Below, one piece after another: positions 27,865 through 38,800 of a stretch of 56,921 nt of DNA. Numbering within the stretch: position 1 is the stretch's first letter; each line of letters starts with the position of its first letter. The stretch is from the NCBI GenBank assembly GCA_020845635.1, contig JADLFI010000022.1, forward strand, positions 1 to 56,921. The letters run 5' to 3'. The translations under genes and the position numbers were made by a program. The stretch comes from Bacteroidia bacterium. GTDB taxonomy: Bacteria > Bacteroidota > Bacteroidia > UBA4408. A model generated the notes under the pieces. The model had not been told where the DNA came from. It was given only the letters and a program-made list of their open reading frames with translations, and did no database searches.

Positions 27865-29142
27865 TTATTTTTTTGCAGTTCCTGATTTTTTTCTACGATA
27901 ATTTACATAAAAGTAAATGCCACCTCCTAATATCAATACAGGCAATAAATAAGATGATGAAACTTTGTTGTTGCCAATAGTTACAAAAACCCTTTTCCAA
28001 CGAACTTTATTGAATATACTGGTAGCATTATTATCTAAACTCAACCAAACAAATACAGCTTTTCCTACAATATGGTCGTCAGGAACAAACCCCCAAAAAC
28101 GGCTGTCGGCCGAGTTGTGGCGATTATCACCCATCATAAAGTAATAGTTCATTTTAAAAGTATAACTGTTGGCAAGTTGGTCATTAATATATATTTTACC
28201 ATCCTTAACCTCAAGTTTATTTTTCTCATAAACCTCTATAATACGCTTGTATAAAGGTAAACTTGATAAATCAATTTTTACGCTTTCTCCGGCTTTTGGA
28301 ATGGTTATCGGGCCGTAATTATCTACGTTCCACTTTCTTTGAGAATCAAAAGGGAAAATATATTCAGCAAAAACACCGGGCTTCTCAAACATCGGCTCAA
28401 TATGAATAACATTTCCAAATGATTTTATCTTTTCGGCATTTTCTTTCGTTAAACTTAATTCATAATCTCCATTATTTGAAATCTTTGCACCTTCAGTAAT
28501 ATCCATTTCCATCAAAGCCCTTGGATTAAAATCGCTGCCATCTGTTTGAACATGATATTTCCACTGCATTTTCTCTGGCATGTCAGACATTTTTTCATTG
28601 ATATACACTATCCCTTGTTTAATTTCTAATTTATCGCCAGGGATAGCTACACAGCGTTTAATATAATTTTCCTGCTTATCTACCGGCCTGAAATCTTCCA
28701 TAGGATAATTAAAAACAACAACATCATTATTTTTTATTTTTCCAAACCCGGGTAATCTGTAGTATGGTATTTTTATAATTTCTGAGTATGATTTCACAGT
28801 TTCTGTAAAAGGCATAGTATGATGCGCAAAGGGAAATGATACCGGAGTCATAGGAATTCGAGGACCGTAACTTACTTTACTGACAAATAAAAAATCACCT
28901 ATCAACAATGATTTTTCCATGGATGAAGTTGGAATGGTAAATGCTTCGATAAAGAATGTTCTGATAAAAGTTGCTGCAATAACGGCAAAAAGTATTGCGT
29001 CAGCCCATTCACGCATTGGCGATCTTTTTTTATCACTTCTTTTATAAAATAAATAGAATAATCCGAAGGTTGCAATACATAAAAAAATAAACACAAAAAA
29101 ATTCATTTTCTTTTTTGGAGCATTTTCTTCTTTTTTAGCCAT
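27865..29142 (-). CDS. lepB: Signal peptidase I
   Basis: LepB removes type I signal peptides at the periplasmic face of the inner membrane. The 425 residues begin with a charged segment, then two hydrophobic helices (about residues 15-33 and 47-65). The catalytic serine is Ser74 in IPTSSMEKSLLIGD and the general-base lysine is Lys162 in NYIKRCVAIPGD. The conserved GDNRHNSADSRFWGFVP lies near the end, followed by a further hydrophobic helix (SSYLLPVLILGGGIYFYV) and a basic tail. It is longer than E. coli LepB (324 residues) because of an insertion between the lysine motif and the GDN box and the extra C-terminal helix, a common Bacteroidota form. A candidate promoter is at 29278-29285. Confidence 0.95.
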   Translation of the reverse strand: MAKKEENAPKKKMNFFVFIFLCIATFGLFYLFYKRSDKKRSPMREWADAILFAVIAATFIRTFFIEAFTIPTSSMEKSLLIGDFLFVSKVSYGPRIPMTPVSFPFAHHTMPFTETVKSYSEIIKIPYYRLPGFGKIKNNDVVVFNYPMEDFRPVDKQENYIKRCVAIPGDKLEIKQGIVYINEKMSDMPEKMQWKYHVQTDGSDFNPRALMEMDITEGAKISNNGDYELSLTKENAEKIKSFGNVIHIEPMFEKPGVFAEYIFPFDSQRKWNVDNYGPITIPKAGESVKIDLSSLPLYKRIIEVYEKNKLEVKDGKIYINDQLANSYTFKMNYYFMMGDNRHNSADSRFWGFVPDDHIVGKAVFVWLSLDNNATSIFNKVRWKRVFVTIGNNKVSSSYLLPVLILGGGIYFYVNYRRKKSGTAKK

Positions 29143-29277
29143 AAATATTGTTTATTTTTACTTGGATAATAAACAGCGAAGTAAGTAAAATATTGTGTTA
29201 AGTAAAGTTAAGCTTTGTTTTTAGCTACTTCAATCACTTAATTTCTATCTTAAATTACCTTACACTTTTGTTGTGTC

Positions 29278-29285
29278 CAAATTTA
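29278..29285 (-). promoter_or_regulatory. TAnnTTTG -7 element upstream of lepB
   Basis: Minus-strand TAAATTTG matches the Bacteroidota -7 consensus and lies about 135 bases upstream of lepB, between dapB and lepB. Confidence 0.4.
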
Positions 29286-29324
29286 TTGAAAAATATATAA
29301 TATCGTCAGAATTAAATAAAGCAT

Positions 29325-30044
29325 TTATAATGATAAAACATCCTTCATACTGAAAATTCCTTTTTTTCCAATTATCCATTGCGCTGCCAGTAAAGCCCCT
29401 GAGGCAAACCCTTCACGGTTATAGGCTGTATGTTTTATTTCTATCTCATCAGCCTCCGAAAAATATTTAATACTGTGCGTGCCAGGCACATCGGGTATTC
29501 TGTGACTTAATATCGGCAAGACTTTGCCATTGTCACTTTTAAAATTTTCCCATGATTGATATAAGGAATTACAAGCTAATATATCATTTGCCAGGCTAAT
29601 GGCTGTCCCACTAGGCGAATCGAGCTTGGCGGTATGATGTATCTCGTTAATTTCTGTTCTATAAGGCGGGGTGTAGGCATTCATGAGTTGTGCCAGTTTT
29701 CGGTTCAATTCAAAAAATAAGTTTACACCTAGGCTAAAGTTAGATGCCACCAACATAGCACCATTCATTTCTTTACATTGTGCTTCAATTTCTTTTTGAT
29801 ACATACTCCAGGCTGTAGTACCAATAACTACAGGTATTTGGGCTTTAAGGCACAACTTAATATGATCAACAGCAGTATGTGGCGTTGAAAACTCAATAGC
29901 TATATCTGCTTGTTTTAAATTATCTATAGTTAAATCATTAGTGTTCTTACTGTTAATTCTTAATACTACTTCATGCTTTTGCGCTAAAGCCAGCTTTTCA
30001 ATGGCTTTACCCATCTTTCCGTATCCTAACAAGGCAATTTTCAT
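29325..30044 (-). CDS. dapB: 4-hydroxy-tetrahydrodipicolinate reductase
   Basis: DapB reduces 4-hydroxy-tetrahydrodipicolinate in the lysine/diaminopimelate pathway, supplying peptidoglycan and lysine. The N-terminal nucleotide-binding motif is LLGYGKMGKAIEKLA. The catalytic region EINEIHHTAKLDSPSGTA holds the conserved histidines and lysine. EFSTPHTAVDHI and VVIGTTAWS are also typical. At 239 residues it is slightly shorter than E. coli DapB, as in other Bacteroidota. It starts 5 bases after the HerA-like gene and is probably the last gene of that operon. Confidence 0.96.
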   Translation of the reverse strand: MKIALLGYGKMGKAIEKLALAQKHEVVLRINSKNTNDLTIDNLKQADIAIEFSTPHTAVDHIKLCLKAQIPVVIGTTAWSMYQKEIEAQCKEMNGAMLVASNFSLGVNLFFELNRKLAQLMNAYTPPYRTEINEIHHTAKLDSPSGTAISLANDILACNSLYQSWENFKSDNGKVLPILSHRIPDVPGTHSIKYFSEADEIEIKHTAYNREGFASGALLAAQWIIGKKGIFSMKDVLSL

Positions 30045-30049
30045 AGTTC

Positions 30050-31609
30050 TTAGAAAAAAGATTTTTTACTTTTTCTTGAACCTATCCCGAGCACACCCAG
30101 CAGGCCACGGGTAACTTCGCGTGCTATGGTTCTGGTAACCTGACGCCCTAAAGTACTGTCTAAGGCATCGGTTAATATATTGGGGATAGCGCTCGATTCA
30201 GGTACTTGTGTTGAGGACTGTTTGCTGTTTGAAGTTGTATTGGTAGTTTCTGCCGCGGCTGATTGATTAAGCTTGGCTGTTAATATCTCGTAAGCACTTT
30301 CCCTATCAATATCCTCGTTATACTTTTTAACTAAATACGATTTAGAAACCAACTCATTAATTTCTGTATCGGACAACACATCCATTCTTGACTGTGGTGC
30401 TCGCAGTATGGTGTGTGCAATTGGAGTGGGACTGCCTTTTTCATTAAGAACAGTTACTAATGCTTCGCCTATTCCCAACTCGGTAAGCATTTGTTCTACA
30501 TCGTAAAATTCAGATAGCGGATAGTTTTGAGCTATCATCTTTAAATCTTTTCGATCTTTAGCAGTAAAAGCCCGGAATGTATGCTGAACTTTTAAACCTA
30601 ATTGGCCTAATATAGATGCCGGAATATCAACCGGGGTTTGGGTTACAAAAAATATACCAACACCTTTTGAACGAATTAGCTTTATGATTGAATCAAGCTG
30701 ATTTAGTAATGCCTTTGAAGCTTCTTTAAAAATTATATGAGCTTCATCAATAAACAAAACTAATTTAGGTTGATCCATGTCGCCCTCCTCCGGAAACTTG
30801 TTGTATATCTCGGCTAATAAACTTAGCATAAAAGTACTGAAAAGCTTAGGACTGGTTTGAATATCGGTTAATCGTACTATGTTTAAATATCCTTTGCCTT
30901 GCTCATCAATACGAATTAGGTCAGAAGGTTCAAACGATTTTTCTCCGAAAAATATATCGGCACCTTGTTGTTCAATCTCTATAATTTTTCTGATAATGGT
31001 AGATGTTGAGGCAGGACTTATTTTACCATATTCTTTTTCAATTTCTTCTTTTCCTTCATTGGTTAAATATTGTAATGTTTTCTTAAAATCTTTAAGGTCT
31101 AATAGAGGTAAACCATTATCATCAGCATATTTAAAAATTAATGAAACAACCCCAGTTTGGGTATCGTTAAGCTCAAGTATTCTCGAAAATAAAACCGGCC
31201 CGAACTCCGTTACTGTGGCTCTTAGTTTAACTCCTTGTTCACGACTAATACTTAACAATTCAGTGGGGTAGGCAGTTGCATTCCATTTCAACCCTATTTT
31301 TTCTTGTCGTTGATTTATTTTCTCGTTACTAGTACCGGCCGCTGCTATTCCACTTAAATCGCCTTTTATATCCATCATTAATACAGAAATCCCTTTTTCT
31401 GACAATCCCTCTGCCAATAATTGTAAAGTTTTGGTTTTACCGCTTCCCGTAGCTCCTGAGATTAAACCATGACGGTTTAGTGTTTTCAATGGAATTTTAA
31501 CTTGCATTGCAGTATCGCATTCTCCTTTAAGTACGGCTGCTCCCAATATTATCGAATCGCCTTTAAAATTGTATCCTTCAGTAATTAATGCTTTAAATCT
31601 TTCGTTCAT
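30050..31609 (-). CDS. HerA-like ATPase (DUF853 / YjgR family)
   Basis: This is a RecA/FtsK-fold ATPase of the HerA-related DUF853 group. Walker A is SGATGSGKTKTL (residues 51-62) and Walker B is LVLFIDEAHIIF (about residue 286). GIFFVTQTPVDIPASILGQLG, a sensor-type segment, follows. The C-terminus has a Ser/Thr/Gln-rich linker, then RQVTRTIAREVTRGLLGVLG. The length of 519 residues fits YjgR-like proteins, whose cellular role is poorly known; DNA translocation is inferred from relatives only. It is preceded 8 bases upstream by a small unknown gene and followed by dapB. Confidence 0.88.
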   Translation of the reverse strand: MNERFKALITEGYNFKGDSIILGAAVLKGECDTAMQVKIPLKTLNRHGLISGATGSGKTKTLQLLAEGLSEKGISVLMMDIKGDLSGIAAAGTSNEKINQRQEKIGLKWNATAYPTELLSISREQGVKLRATVTEFGPVLFSRILELNDTQTGVVSLIFKYADDNGLPLLDLKDFKKTLQYLTNEGKEEIEKEYGKISPASTSTIIRKIIEIEQQGADIFFGEKSFEPSDLIRIDEQGKGYLNIVRLTDIQTSPKLFSTFMLSLLAEIYNKFPEEGDMDQPKLVLFIDEAHIIFKEASKALLNQLDSIIKLIRSKGVGIFFVTQTPVDIPASILGQLGLKVQHTFRAFTAKDRKDLKMIAQNYPLSEFYDVEQMLTELGIGEALVTVLNEKGSPTPIAHTILRAPQSRMDVLSDTEINELVSKSYLVKKYNEDIDRESAYEILTAKLNQSAAAETTNTTSNSKQSSTQVPESSAIPNILTDALDSTLGRQVTRTIAREVTRGLLGVLGIGSRKSKKSFF

Positions 31610-31617
31610 TATTAATG

Positions 31618-31950
31618 TTAATTTGTTTCCTTTTTTTGATTAAAAAATTGGGTATAAACCAATGATGCTATCAACTCCACAGTTCTTATAATTGAACTGT
31701 ATTTGTTTATTTTTTCTGTCCATTCAGGTTTAAAAATATCAATTACTTTACCTACAATATCTAACACACCATCAGGAATAAATAAAAATTCTTTTTTTTC
31801 TGAATTAAAGATTCCTTCAAGTGCAATAGCTCCAATGTTATCCTGAATATAATCTAACTTGTTCCCTATACTGTCTTCTTTGTCTTTACAAAGTAGCTTT
31901 AGGCGTTCTTTTTCGAGCTGTAAGGCAACTAAACTATTTATCTTGCTCAT
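31618..31950 (-). CDS. Hypothetical protein, 110 aa
   Basis: I do not recognise this family. The product is mostly helical in appearance, with a charged N-terminal half (ALQLEKERLKLLCKDKED) and a moderately hydrophobic centre (FLFIPDGVLDIVGKVIDIF) and end (IIRTVELIASLVYTQFF). It could associate with the membrane. Its start overlaps the end of the holin-like gene by 17 bases, and its stop is 8 bases before the HerA-like gene. That tight packing supports a real, translated gene that works with its neighbours. Confidence 0.7.
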   Translation of the reverse strand: MSKINSLVALQLEKERLKLLCKDKEDSIGNKLDYIQDNIGAIALEGIFNSEKKEFLFIPDGVLDIVGKVIDIFKPEWTEKINKYSSIIRTVELIASLVYTQFFNQKKETN

Positions 31951-32299
31951 TTTGTTGGGTTAGGTTCTCAATAATTTTATCTGTTAAGGGCTGCTCAATA
32001 TTTTTCTTTTTTATCAATATAAATAAGATAATTAATATCATATAAAACAGCGCTATTATGCCAAATCCTTTAAAAGGGCTTCCTAATAAGTCGCCCAAAT
32101 AAAACCCTAGTGCAAGAAATAAAAAAAACAAAAAGAAAATAAATAAAACCATAAGGCTAATTGCTGAAACAAGCGATGTTGTTGCCTTGGCAGTAATTTC
32201 AATCAATGAAAGTTTTATTAACTCTGTTCGCAGTTCTAAATATTCAAGAATATCATTTTTTAACTCCTTAAATACTGTTTTTTTTTCGTTTGAGTCCAA
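31934..32299 (-). CDS. Phage-holin-like (DUF1469-type) membrane protein
   Basis: The 121-residue protein has an amphipathic N-terminal helix (NDILEYLELRTELIKLSLIE), then two hydrophobic helices separated by a short loop (about residues 42-69 and 76-98), and a charged tail. This is the layout of the Phage_holin_3_6 / DUF1469 family, which is widespread on bacterial chromosomes and not evidence of a prophage. The function is unknown; envelope stress or membrane organisation has been suggested for relatives. It follows the YtxH-like gene by 35 bases, a pairing common in Bacteroidota. Confidence 0.75.
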   Translation of the reverse strand: MDSNEKKTVFKELKNDILEYLELRTELIKLSLIEITAKATTSLVSAISLMVLFIFFLFFLFLALGFYLGDLLGSPFKGFGIIALFYMILIILFILIKKKNIEQPLTDKIIENLTQQNEQDK

Positions 32300-32334
32300 A
32301 ATTTATACTGAAAAATGATGATGATGTTATCTAA

Positions 32335-32544
32335 TTATACCTTTGAATTTATGTTTTCTATCACCTCTTTACTCTTATCTAAAGTGTCGTTTATTTTTTC
32401 TTTCAGATTATCGGCTACATTATTTATATCTTTCCCAATTTCATTAAATTTTTTACCGCTTAATAAATACCCCAATACAAAGCCGGCTGCTGCTCCTATT
32501 GCCAAGCCCCATAATAATTTCGATTTATTATTTCCGTTTTCCAT
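32335..32544 (-). CDS. YtxH-like small membrane protein
   Basis: The 69-residue product has one N-terminal transmembrane helix (LLWGLAIGAAAGFVLGYLL with its glycine pattern) followed by a charged amphipathic helix (NNVADNLKEKINDTLDK). This is the layout of YtxH-domain proteins linked to general stress in other bacteria. It is the first gene of the five-gene minus-strand set. A -7 element lies 20 bases upstream of its start. Confidence 0.75.
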   Translation of the reverse strand: MENGNNKSKLLWGLAIGAAAGFVLGYLLSGKKFNEIGKDINNVADNLKEKINDTLDKSKEVIENINSKV

Positions 32545-32563
32545 TTTTTCTGATTTTAATTCC

Positions 32564-32571
32564 CAAATCTA
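32564..32571 (-). promoter_or_regulatory. TAnnTTTG -7 element for the ytxH-to-dapB gene set
   Basis: Minus-strand TAGATTTG matches the Bacteroidota -7 consensus, 20 bases upstream of the ytxH-like ATG. Confidence 0.5.
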
Positions 32572-32777
32572 CAAATTTTTGAGATATAACTTAATATATG
32601 CAACGAAATATTGTTTATCTTATAAGATATTGTTTTTTGTATTGAGAATTTAAGTAGAATAAAAAATTTAACTGTTTGTTAACAAAATAGTTTAAGAACA
32701 TTAATTTTGATAATAGTTAGTTTTTGTTCGATAAAAAACTAATAATTGTATGTTAAAAAAATATCCTTCTTAGATTG

Positions 32778-32808
32778 TTGATTGGTAAGAAAAGAAGTTG
32801 TATTTTTG
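32778..32808 (+). promoter_or_regulatory. Bacteroidota promoter for the giant T9SS protein
   Basis: TTG (32778-32780) and TATTTTTG (32801-32808) are separated by 20 bases, fitting the -33 TTG / -7 TAnnTTTG arrangement. Transcription should begin about 10 bases before the ATG at 32831, which excludes the upstream in-frame start at 32798. Confidence 0.6.
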
Positions 32809-32830
32809 CATTAACAAAAATTTGCATATT

Positions 32831-35800
32831 ATGAAGAAGTTAGCTACTCAAAAAAAAATCTGGTTTATTGCAGCCTTATTTTTGGTATTTGTAAATAAAA
32901 GTAATGCTCAATTTACTACACCTACTATTGATGCAACCTTTGATGGAGCAGCAACCTATCCAAACTCTTATACATCGGGCGCAACCGATTGGTATATGAC
33001 ATGGGACAATAACAATTTATATGTTTTTTTGCAAGATGCCAATGAAACGGAAGCGGTTACCATTTATTTAGATGTTGATCCTATAGTTCCGGTAAATGGT
33101 GGAACAGATGCTGATGGTACCTTAATAGGTTTAAATTATGACAACTATACTACTCCGCCTAATTTACCTTTTAGAGCCGATATTTGTATTTACGCCCATA
33201 ATAATTATCGTGAAATTTTTAGACGTGACGGCTCAAATGGTTGGACTTCGTTAGGAGGGGGAACAGATGGTATATGCGGTGGTGGTACTAATGATTATAC
33301 AGGAAATGCAAACGGACAGTATTCTTCGGATAATAACGGAAATGGTGCCGGGGGAGATGATAGAAGAGAATTTGGTATTTCATGGGCAAGATTACTGGGT
33401 ACAATCAACAGTGGTGCACGTCCCGGCTCCTTTAACTGGATGGGCTATGTGGCCTATAATAACGGAATGTACGCTCAGGTTCCTGTTGAAAACTATAATG
33501 GAGGTGCAGTTAGCTCCAACCCTGATGGAATAGTTAGATATTTTACAGTTTTAAGCACAGCTAATGGTAGTTCAACCAATCCTTTTTCTTTAAACTCTTA
33601 CACACAGCCATTGGCACTTAGCACCTCTAATTTTGGTGCTATTTCTGTATGGGATTTTACTATGAATAGTAGTTCTCAAACAATTACTCGTGCAAATTCA
33701 GGCGTATGGAATATAGCAGGTTCACTTGTAATTGCTGATGGTACCATTTCTTTTGGTGCATCTTCTGATGTGGCTAATGTTCACAATCTGGAAATGAGTG
33801 GTGGGACGCTAACTTTATCTTCAAACATCGGGGGAGATTTAAATATTTCCGGAAACTTTAATAAAACAGGAGGAACCTTTAACTGCAACAACCGTCAGGT
33901 AAATTTTAATGGTACTACAGCACAAAGTTTTAATAGCAGTACATCCGAAAATATTAATTATTTTTTAAATAGTAACACCTCAGCTACACTTACCTTAAAT
34001 TCTGACATTAATATTTCCGCAGCTTCTAATACCGCTGTACTTAATGCTAACTCAACTACTGTAATAGCCACAGGAGCAATGTTAAATTTAGGGGTTACAA
34101 CTGCAACTTTAACTGCAAATAATACAGGTTCCTTATTAACAGTAAACGGTACGCTACGTAGTCGTGGCGTAGTAAATGGAACTACTTCAACATTGATAAT
34201 CTCTGCCACCGGAACTTATGAACACAATTGGACAACTGCCATTGGTGTAATTCCAACAGCTACCTGGAGTACGGGTAGTACTTGTAGCATTATCGGTTAT
34301 AATCCGGCAGGAAATCTTAATGCAGTTGGTTCAAGCGGGTTTAATCAGTCATTCAGCAATTTTGTTTGGAACTGTCCTAACCAAAACTCTAGAACTATTT
34401 CATTAGCCAGCTATTTAACTGATGTATCCGGAAACTTTAGTGTGGAAGCAACAGGAACCTCAGGAATACTTCTACTTTCTTCGGTAACTAATTCTATTAT
34501 AAACGTAGGTGGTAATTTTGCTATGAATGGCGGTAATTTTTATATGGTGAATAGTAATATAAACACTACCTTAAATATTAGTAATAATTTAAATGTAAAC
34601 GGAGGAGTCTTTGTCGTTAGCAGTAGTACCGGTAATGTACAGGCCAATGTGGCCAATTACATTCAAAATGGGGGTGTCTTTAATATAAATACTGCCACAG
34701 GAAATGCTTCTTTTTTGAATATTACCGGCAATATGACTTTAAATAGCGGAACACTTTCAAAGACAGTGAACGGGGCTAATGGAGGCAACGTTGTTTTTAA
34801 TGGTTCAACTAATCAATCAGTGTATATTGATAACCCAAGCTACGTAACCGGAACGGTTAATTTTAGATTAAATAACGCTGCCGGTATTACTCTAAATAAT
34901 TGTATATTACCTATTAATTCAGCAGCTAGATTCTTCCTTATTAATGGAGCAGTATCTTTATCTGGTTCTGCTGCTATTGAATACAATCCCGTAAACTCTT
35001 TCTTAGTGTACAATACAGCATTTGATGTTACAACTTCTGATGTTGAATGGCCAAACACTAACGGCCCTGCAAATGTAAATATAAGCAATTCAGTATTGAG
35101 CAATACTTCTTTAAACGCTAACAAAACAATTCCCGGAATACTTGCCATTAGTCCTAACAATAGACTTATATTGGGTGATTATAACTTAAATATAACTAAC
35201 ACTGCAGCAGCTGCTATTACAGGTACTTTCTCTCCTACTTGTATGGTTGTAGCCGAAGGAAACGGCAAACTCATCAGGTCTGTTACTACATCCACAGCCT
35301 ATACCTGGCCAATTGGCGATATGACCGGAACCATAGAATATTCACCTGTTACAATGACCTTTACCGCATCTTCTATTTCTCGTGATATAGGCTATAGTGT
35401 AGTAAATGCAGTACATTCACAAATGAATAATCCTGATTCGCAAAATCATTACAGAGGTAGATATTTTAGGGTTTACAACAGTGCAGGCGGTACTTATACT
35501 TATTATATGACCTTGTACTTTGTCGCTGCAGATAATGTTGGAACTTTTGCTAATACAAAATTGAATAGTTATAATGGAGTATCATGGAGTCAAGTACCTT
35601 TAACAAATATAAATTCAGCTACCACTTTAGGGGTAAACGCTGCAGGGGCTGTTAACGAAACTAATTTTCCTTTAATTACTAACAATGAATTAACGGGTCG
35701 TTCTATCCCTCAAGTATATGTTTGGAATGAAAACAGTGGTGGAACACAAAGTTGGGCAGTTGCTTCTAACTGGACTCCGGCACGAAATGTATTAAGTTTT

Positions 35801-38800
35801 GATGATGTGCTCATGTTTAGCAATGGAGGTACAAGTACTGCAAACAATATTCCTACAGAGTCCATAGGAAAACTTATTATGGCTAATAACACAGCGGTTA
35901 ACCTTGTTCCCCTTGGTCCATCAGGGAATAAAACCCTTAGTATAACAGGGGGTAATGGAACTGATTTGGAAGTGCCTGCCGGGTGTCAACTACGAATAGG
36001 CGATACACCTGCTGCTAATGGACTAATTATTGCTTTTCCTGTTAATCCTTCAACCAGCAGTGCTGAAATAAACGGTACGTTAATAATTAATAATAATAGT
36101 ACAGGAAATGGCTTATCTTTTAATAATACCTTATCTAATGTTAATGGAACTTTAGATATGCTCAACGGTACTTTTTCAGCATCTTCAAATACTACTACCA
36201 CCATAAATGGTATATTTAATAATAACAATGGAACTATTACAAGTGCCGCTGCCAATTTATTTTTTGGCGGTGGAAGCAATTATAATCACCTACGAAATGG
36301 TTCTGTTGTACCTACTGCTACATGGGATGTGGCAAGCAACTGTAATATTATGGGTATTACTGCTACTTCCCCAACGGGACTTGTACAAAATTTTGGTAAC
36401 TTTAACTGGAATTGTACAGGACAAACAGCAAATATTATTTTAGGAGCCAATGTGCTCAGATTTGTTTTAGGAAATCTAAGTTTCTTGTCTTCTAATAATT
36501 ATGTGGTAATTATTTCTTCCAGTGCTTCAACTTTAAATGTTGGAGGCAATTTAGTTATTGATGTCAATACGGGCTCCGTACGACCTATATCTGCCAATGC
36601 TTTATACACATTAAATGTAGAGGGCGATGTAATCATTAATTCCGGCTCAGTTCTGCATAACCAAGCCGGAGTATTTAACTTTAATTTAAGTAAAGATTTT
36701 TATCTTAATGGAGGAGTGGTTCAAAGAACTAGTGGTACTTTCAATTGTAATTTTGTAAATCCTAATCCTTCAGGTATTCAATATTTTGACCAAAGTTTGG
36801 GTGCCTTCTCGGGAAATATTAATTTTAATGTGGGAAATGGTACAACTACTAATATTTTGACCTTTTCCTCAAACATTGATTTAGGAACCGGAGCTTCGCC
36901 TTTCATGGTCAATGCAAATGCTACACTTGATTGTAGCACTTATACCTTATCTAACTCTACCGCTGCTTTTACTTTATCAGCCGGTTCAACTTTAATTACT
37001 GCTCATACTGATGGTATTGAATCTACCGGCTCAGTAGGCTCAATTCAAACAGGAAGTACCAGGAATTTTAATGCAGGAGCCGATTACAAATATAATGGCA
37101 CTGTTTTGCAAAATACCGGAGCAGGACTTACTACGGCCAACAATCTCACTATCGATAACAATGCAGGGGTAACTTTATCGTCAAACACAACTGTTACCGG
37201 TACGGTAATATTTAATAACGGAAAACTTTTATTATCTACATTTGATTTAATTGCATCAAATAATATTGCTTCGCCATTTAGCGGATTATCTTCTTCAAGA
37301 TATGTTTACACTAACTCAACCGGACAATTAAAACGTAGTATTTCCACAAGTGGCTTACCTATTAATTACCTTTTTCCGGTAGGCGATGCAACCAATTACT
37401 CTCCGGTGTCATTAAACTTCTCCGCAAATAGTACTAATCGCGATATAGGGGTTAGTGTAGCTCAAGGGGCAGTTCCTAACAACCTTCCTTCTCCTCATTA
37501 TATTAACAGAAGTTGGACATTTTCAAATAGTGCTTCCGGTACATATTCCTATAATCCTACGTTTACCTATGTTTTAGCTGATGTTGTAGGTACCGAAACA
37601 AATATGAAAATTAGTCGCTATGTTGGGCCACTTTGGACACAATATGACGGAACTCCAAATACCACTGTAACGTCACCAACCATGACTTTAACAGGTAATT
37701 TAAATGAAACAAGCGGCCCATTATCTTCGTACTGGACAGGACGGGTTTATAACCCAATGGTTAATTATACGTGGAATGGAAGCGTAAGTAATGCCTGGAA
37801 CAATGCTTCTAATTGGACTCCTAATGGAATTCCTGATGTGATTGACAATGTAACAATTTCAACATCTACTCCAAACCCATGTGTGGTTAATGGAATAGTT
37901 GCAAAAGCCAACAACTTTACTCTAAACGGAACCGGCAATTTGCAATTAATTGGCAACGCTCAATTGACCATTAACGGAAACTTAAACTACGTAAATACTG
38001 CTTCGGCTTCATTCTCATGTAATAGTACTTTATATATTACTTCACCTAATCCGCAAACAATTCCTGCACTTAATTATGGTAATTTAGACCTTACAGGAGG
38101 TAACAGAACATTAGCAAATGGTGGAACTGTAGGGATTTGTGGTTTATTAACACCGGGTGCCGGAGTAATAACAGTTACCAATAATACAGTAAATTATTAT
38201 GCAACAGGTTCTCAAACCATTGTACCTATGATTTATAATAACTTAACCATTTCACAAAACAGAGGCGGAGGAACCATTACTTTACCTGTTGGTACTATTA
38301 CTGTAAATAATACATTTTCGGCTACTTTAAGTAATTATACCTCTTCCCTTGATGGAAATACTTTCCATTTCAATGGTGCTAATGGTCAAGTAATCCCTGC
38401 ATTTAATTATTTTAATATTACCAGCGCTGATTTTACGCGAACCTTTGCTAACTCCGGTATTATTGATGTAAAAGGTACTTTCTCACCTGCTGCCACTAAA
38501 GTAAATACAATTACAGGAAGCACTGTTAGGTATTCATCAGTAACCGGTACTATTAATTTAGTATCTTTTGCAACCAATGTTTTAAATCGTGACTATAATA
38601 ATATCATTTTTGATGGGGTAGGAGGAACCTGGAATGTTGGAGCTGCCAATCTTAGAACTACGGGAACATTAGTGGTTAATAACGGTACAGTGAATGTGGC
38701 CACTTCTGCAAATAGTACTTTGATAGTTTCAGGAACAACAACAATTAATGGAGGAGTTATTCATCTCACTTCTTCAACCGGTACTTGTACCGCTACTTTT

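Noticed and set aside
31934-32299. Holin-like gene as a sign of prophage
   Set aside because: DUF1469-type proteins are common chromosomal genes, and no capsid, tail, lysin or integrase gene is nearby.
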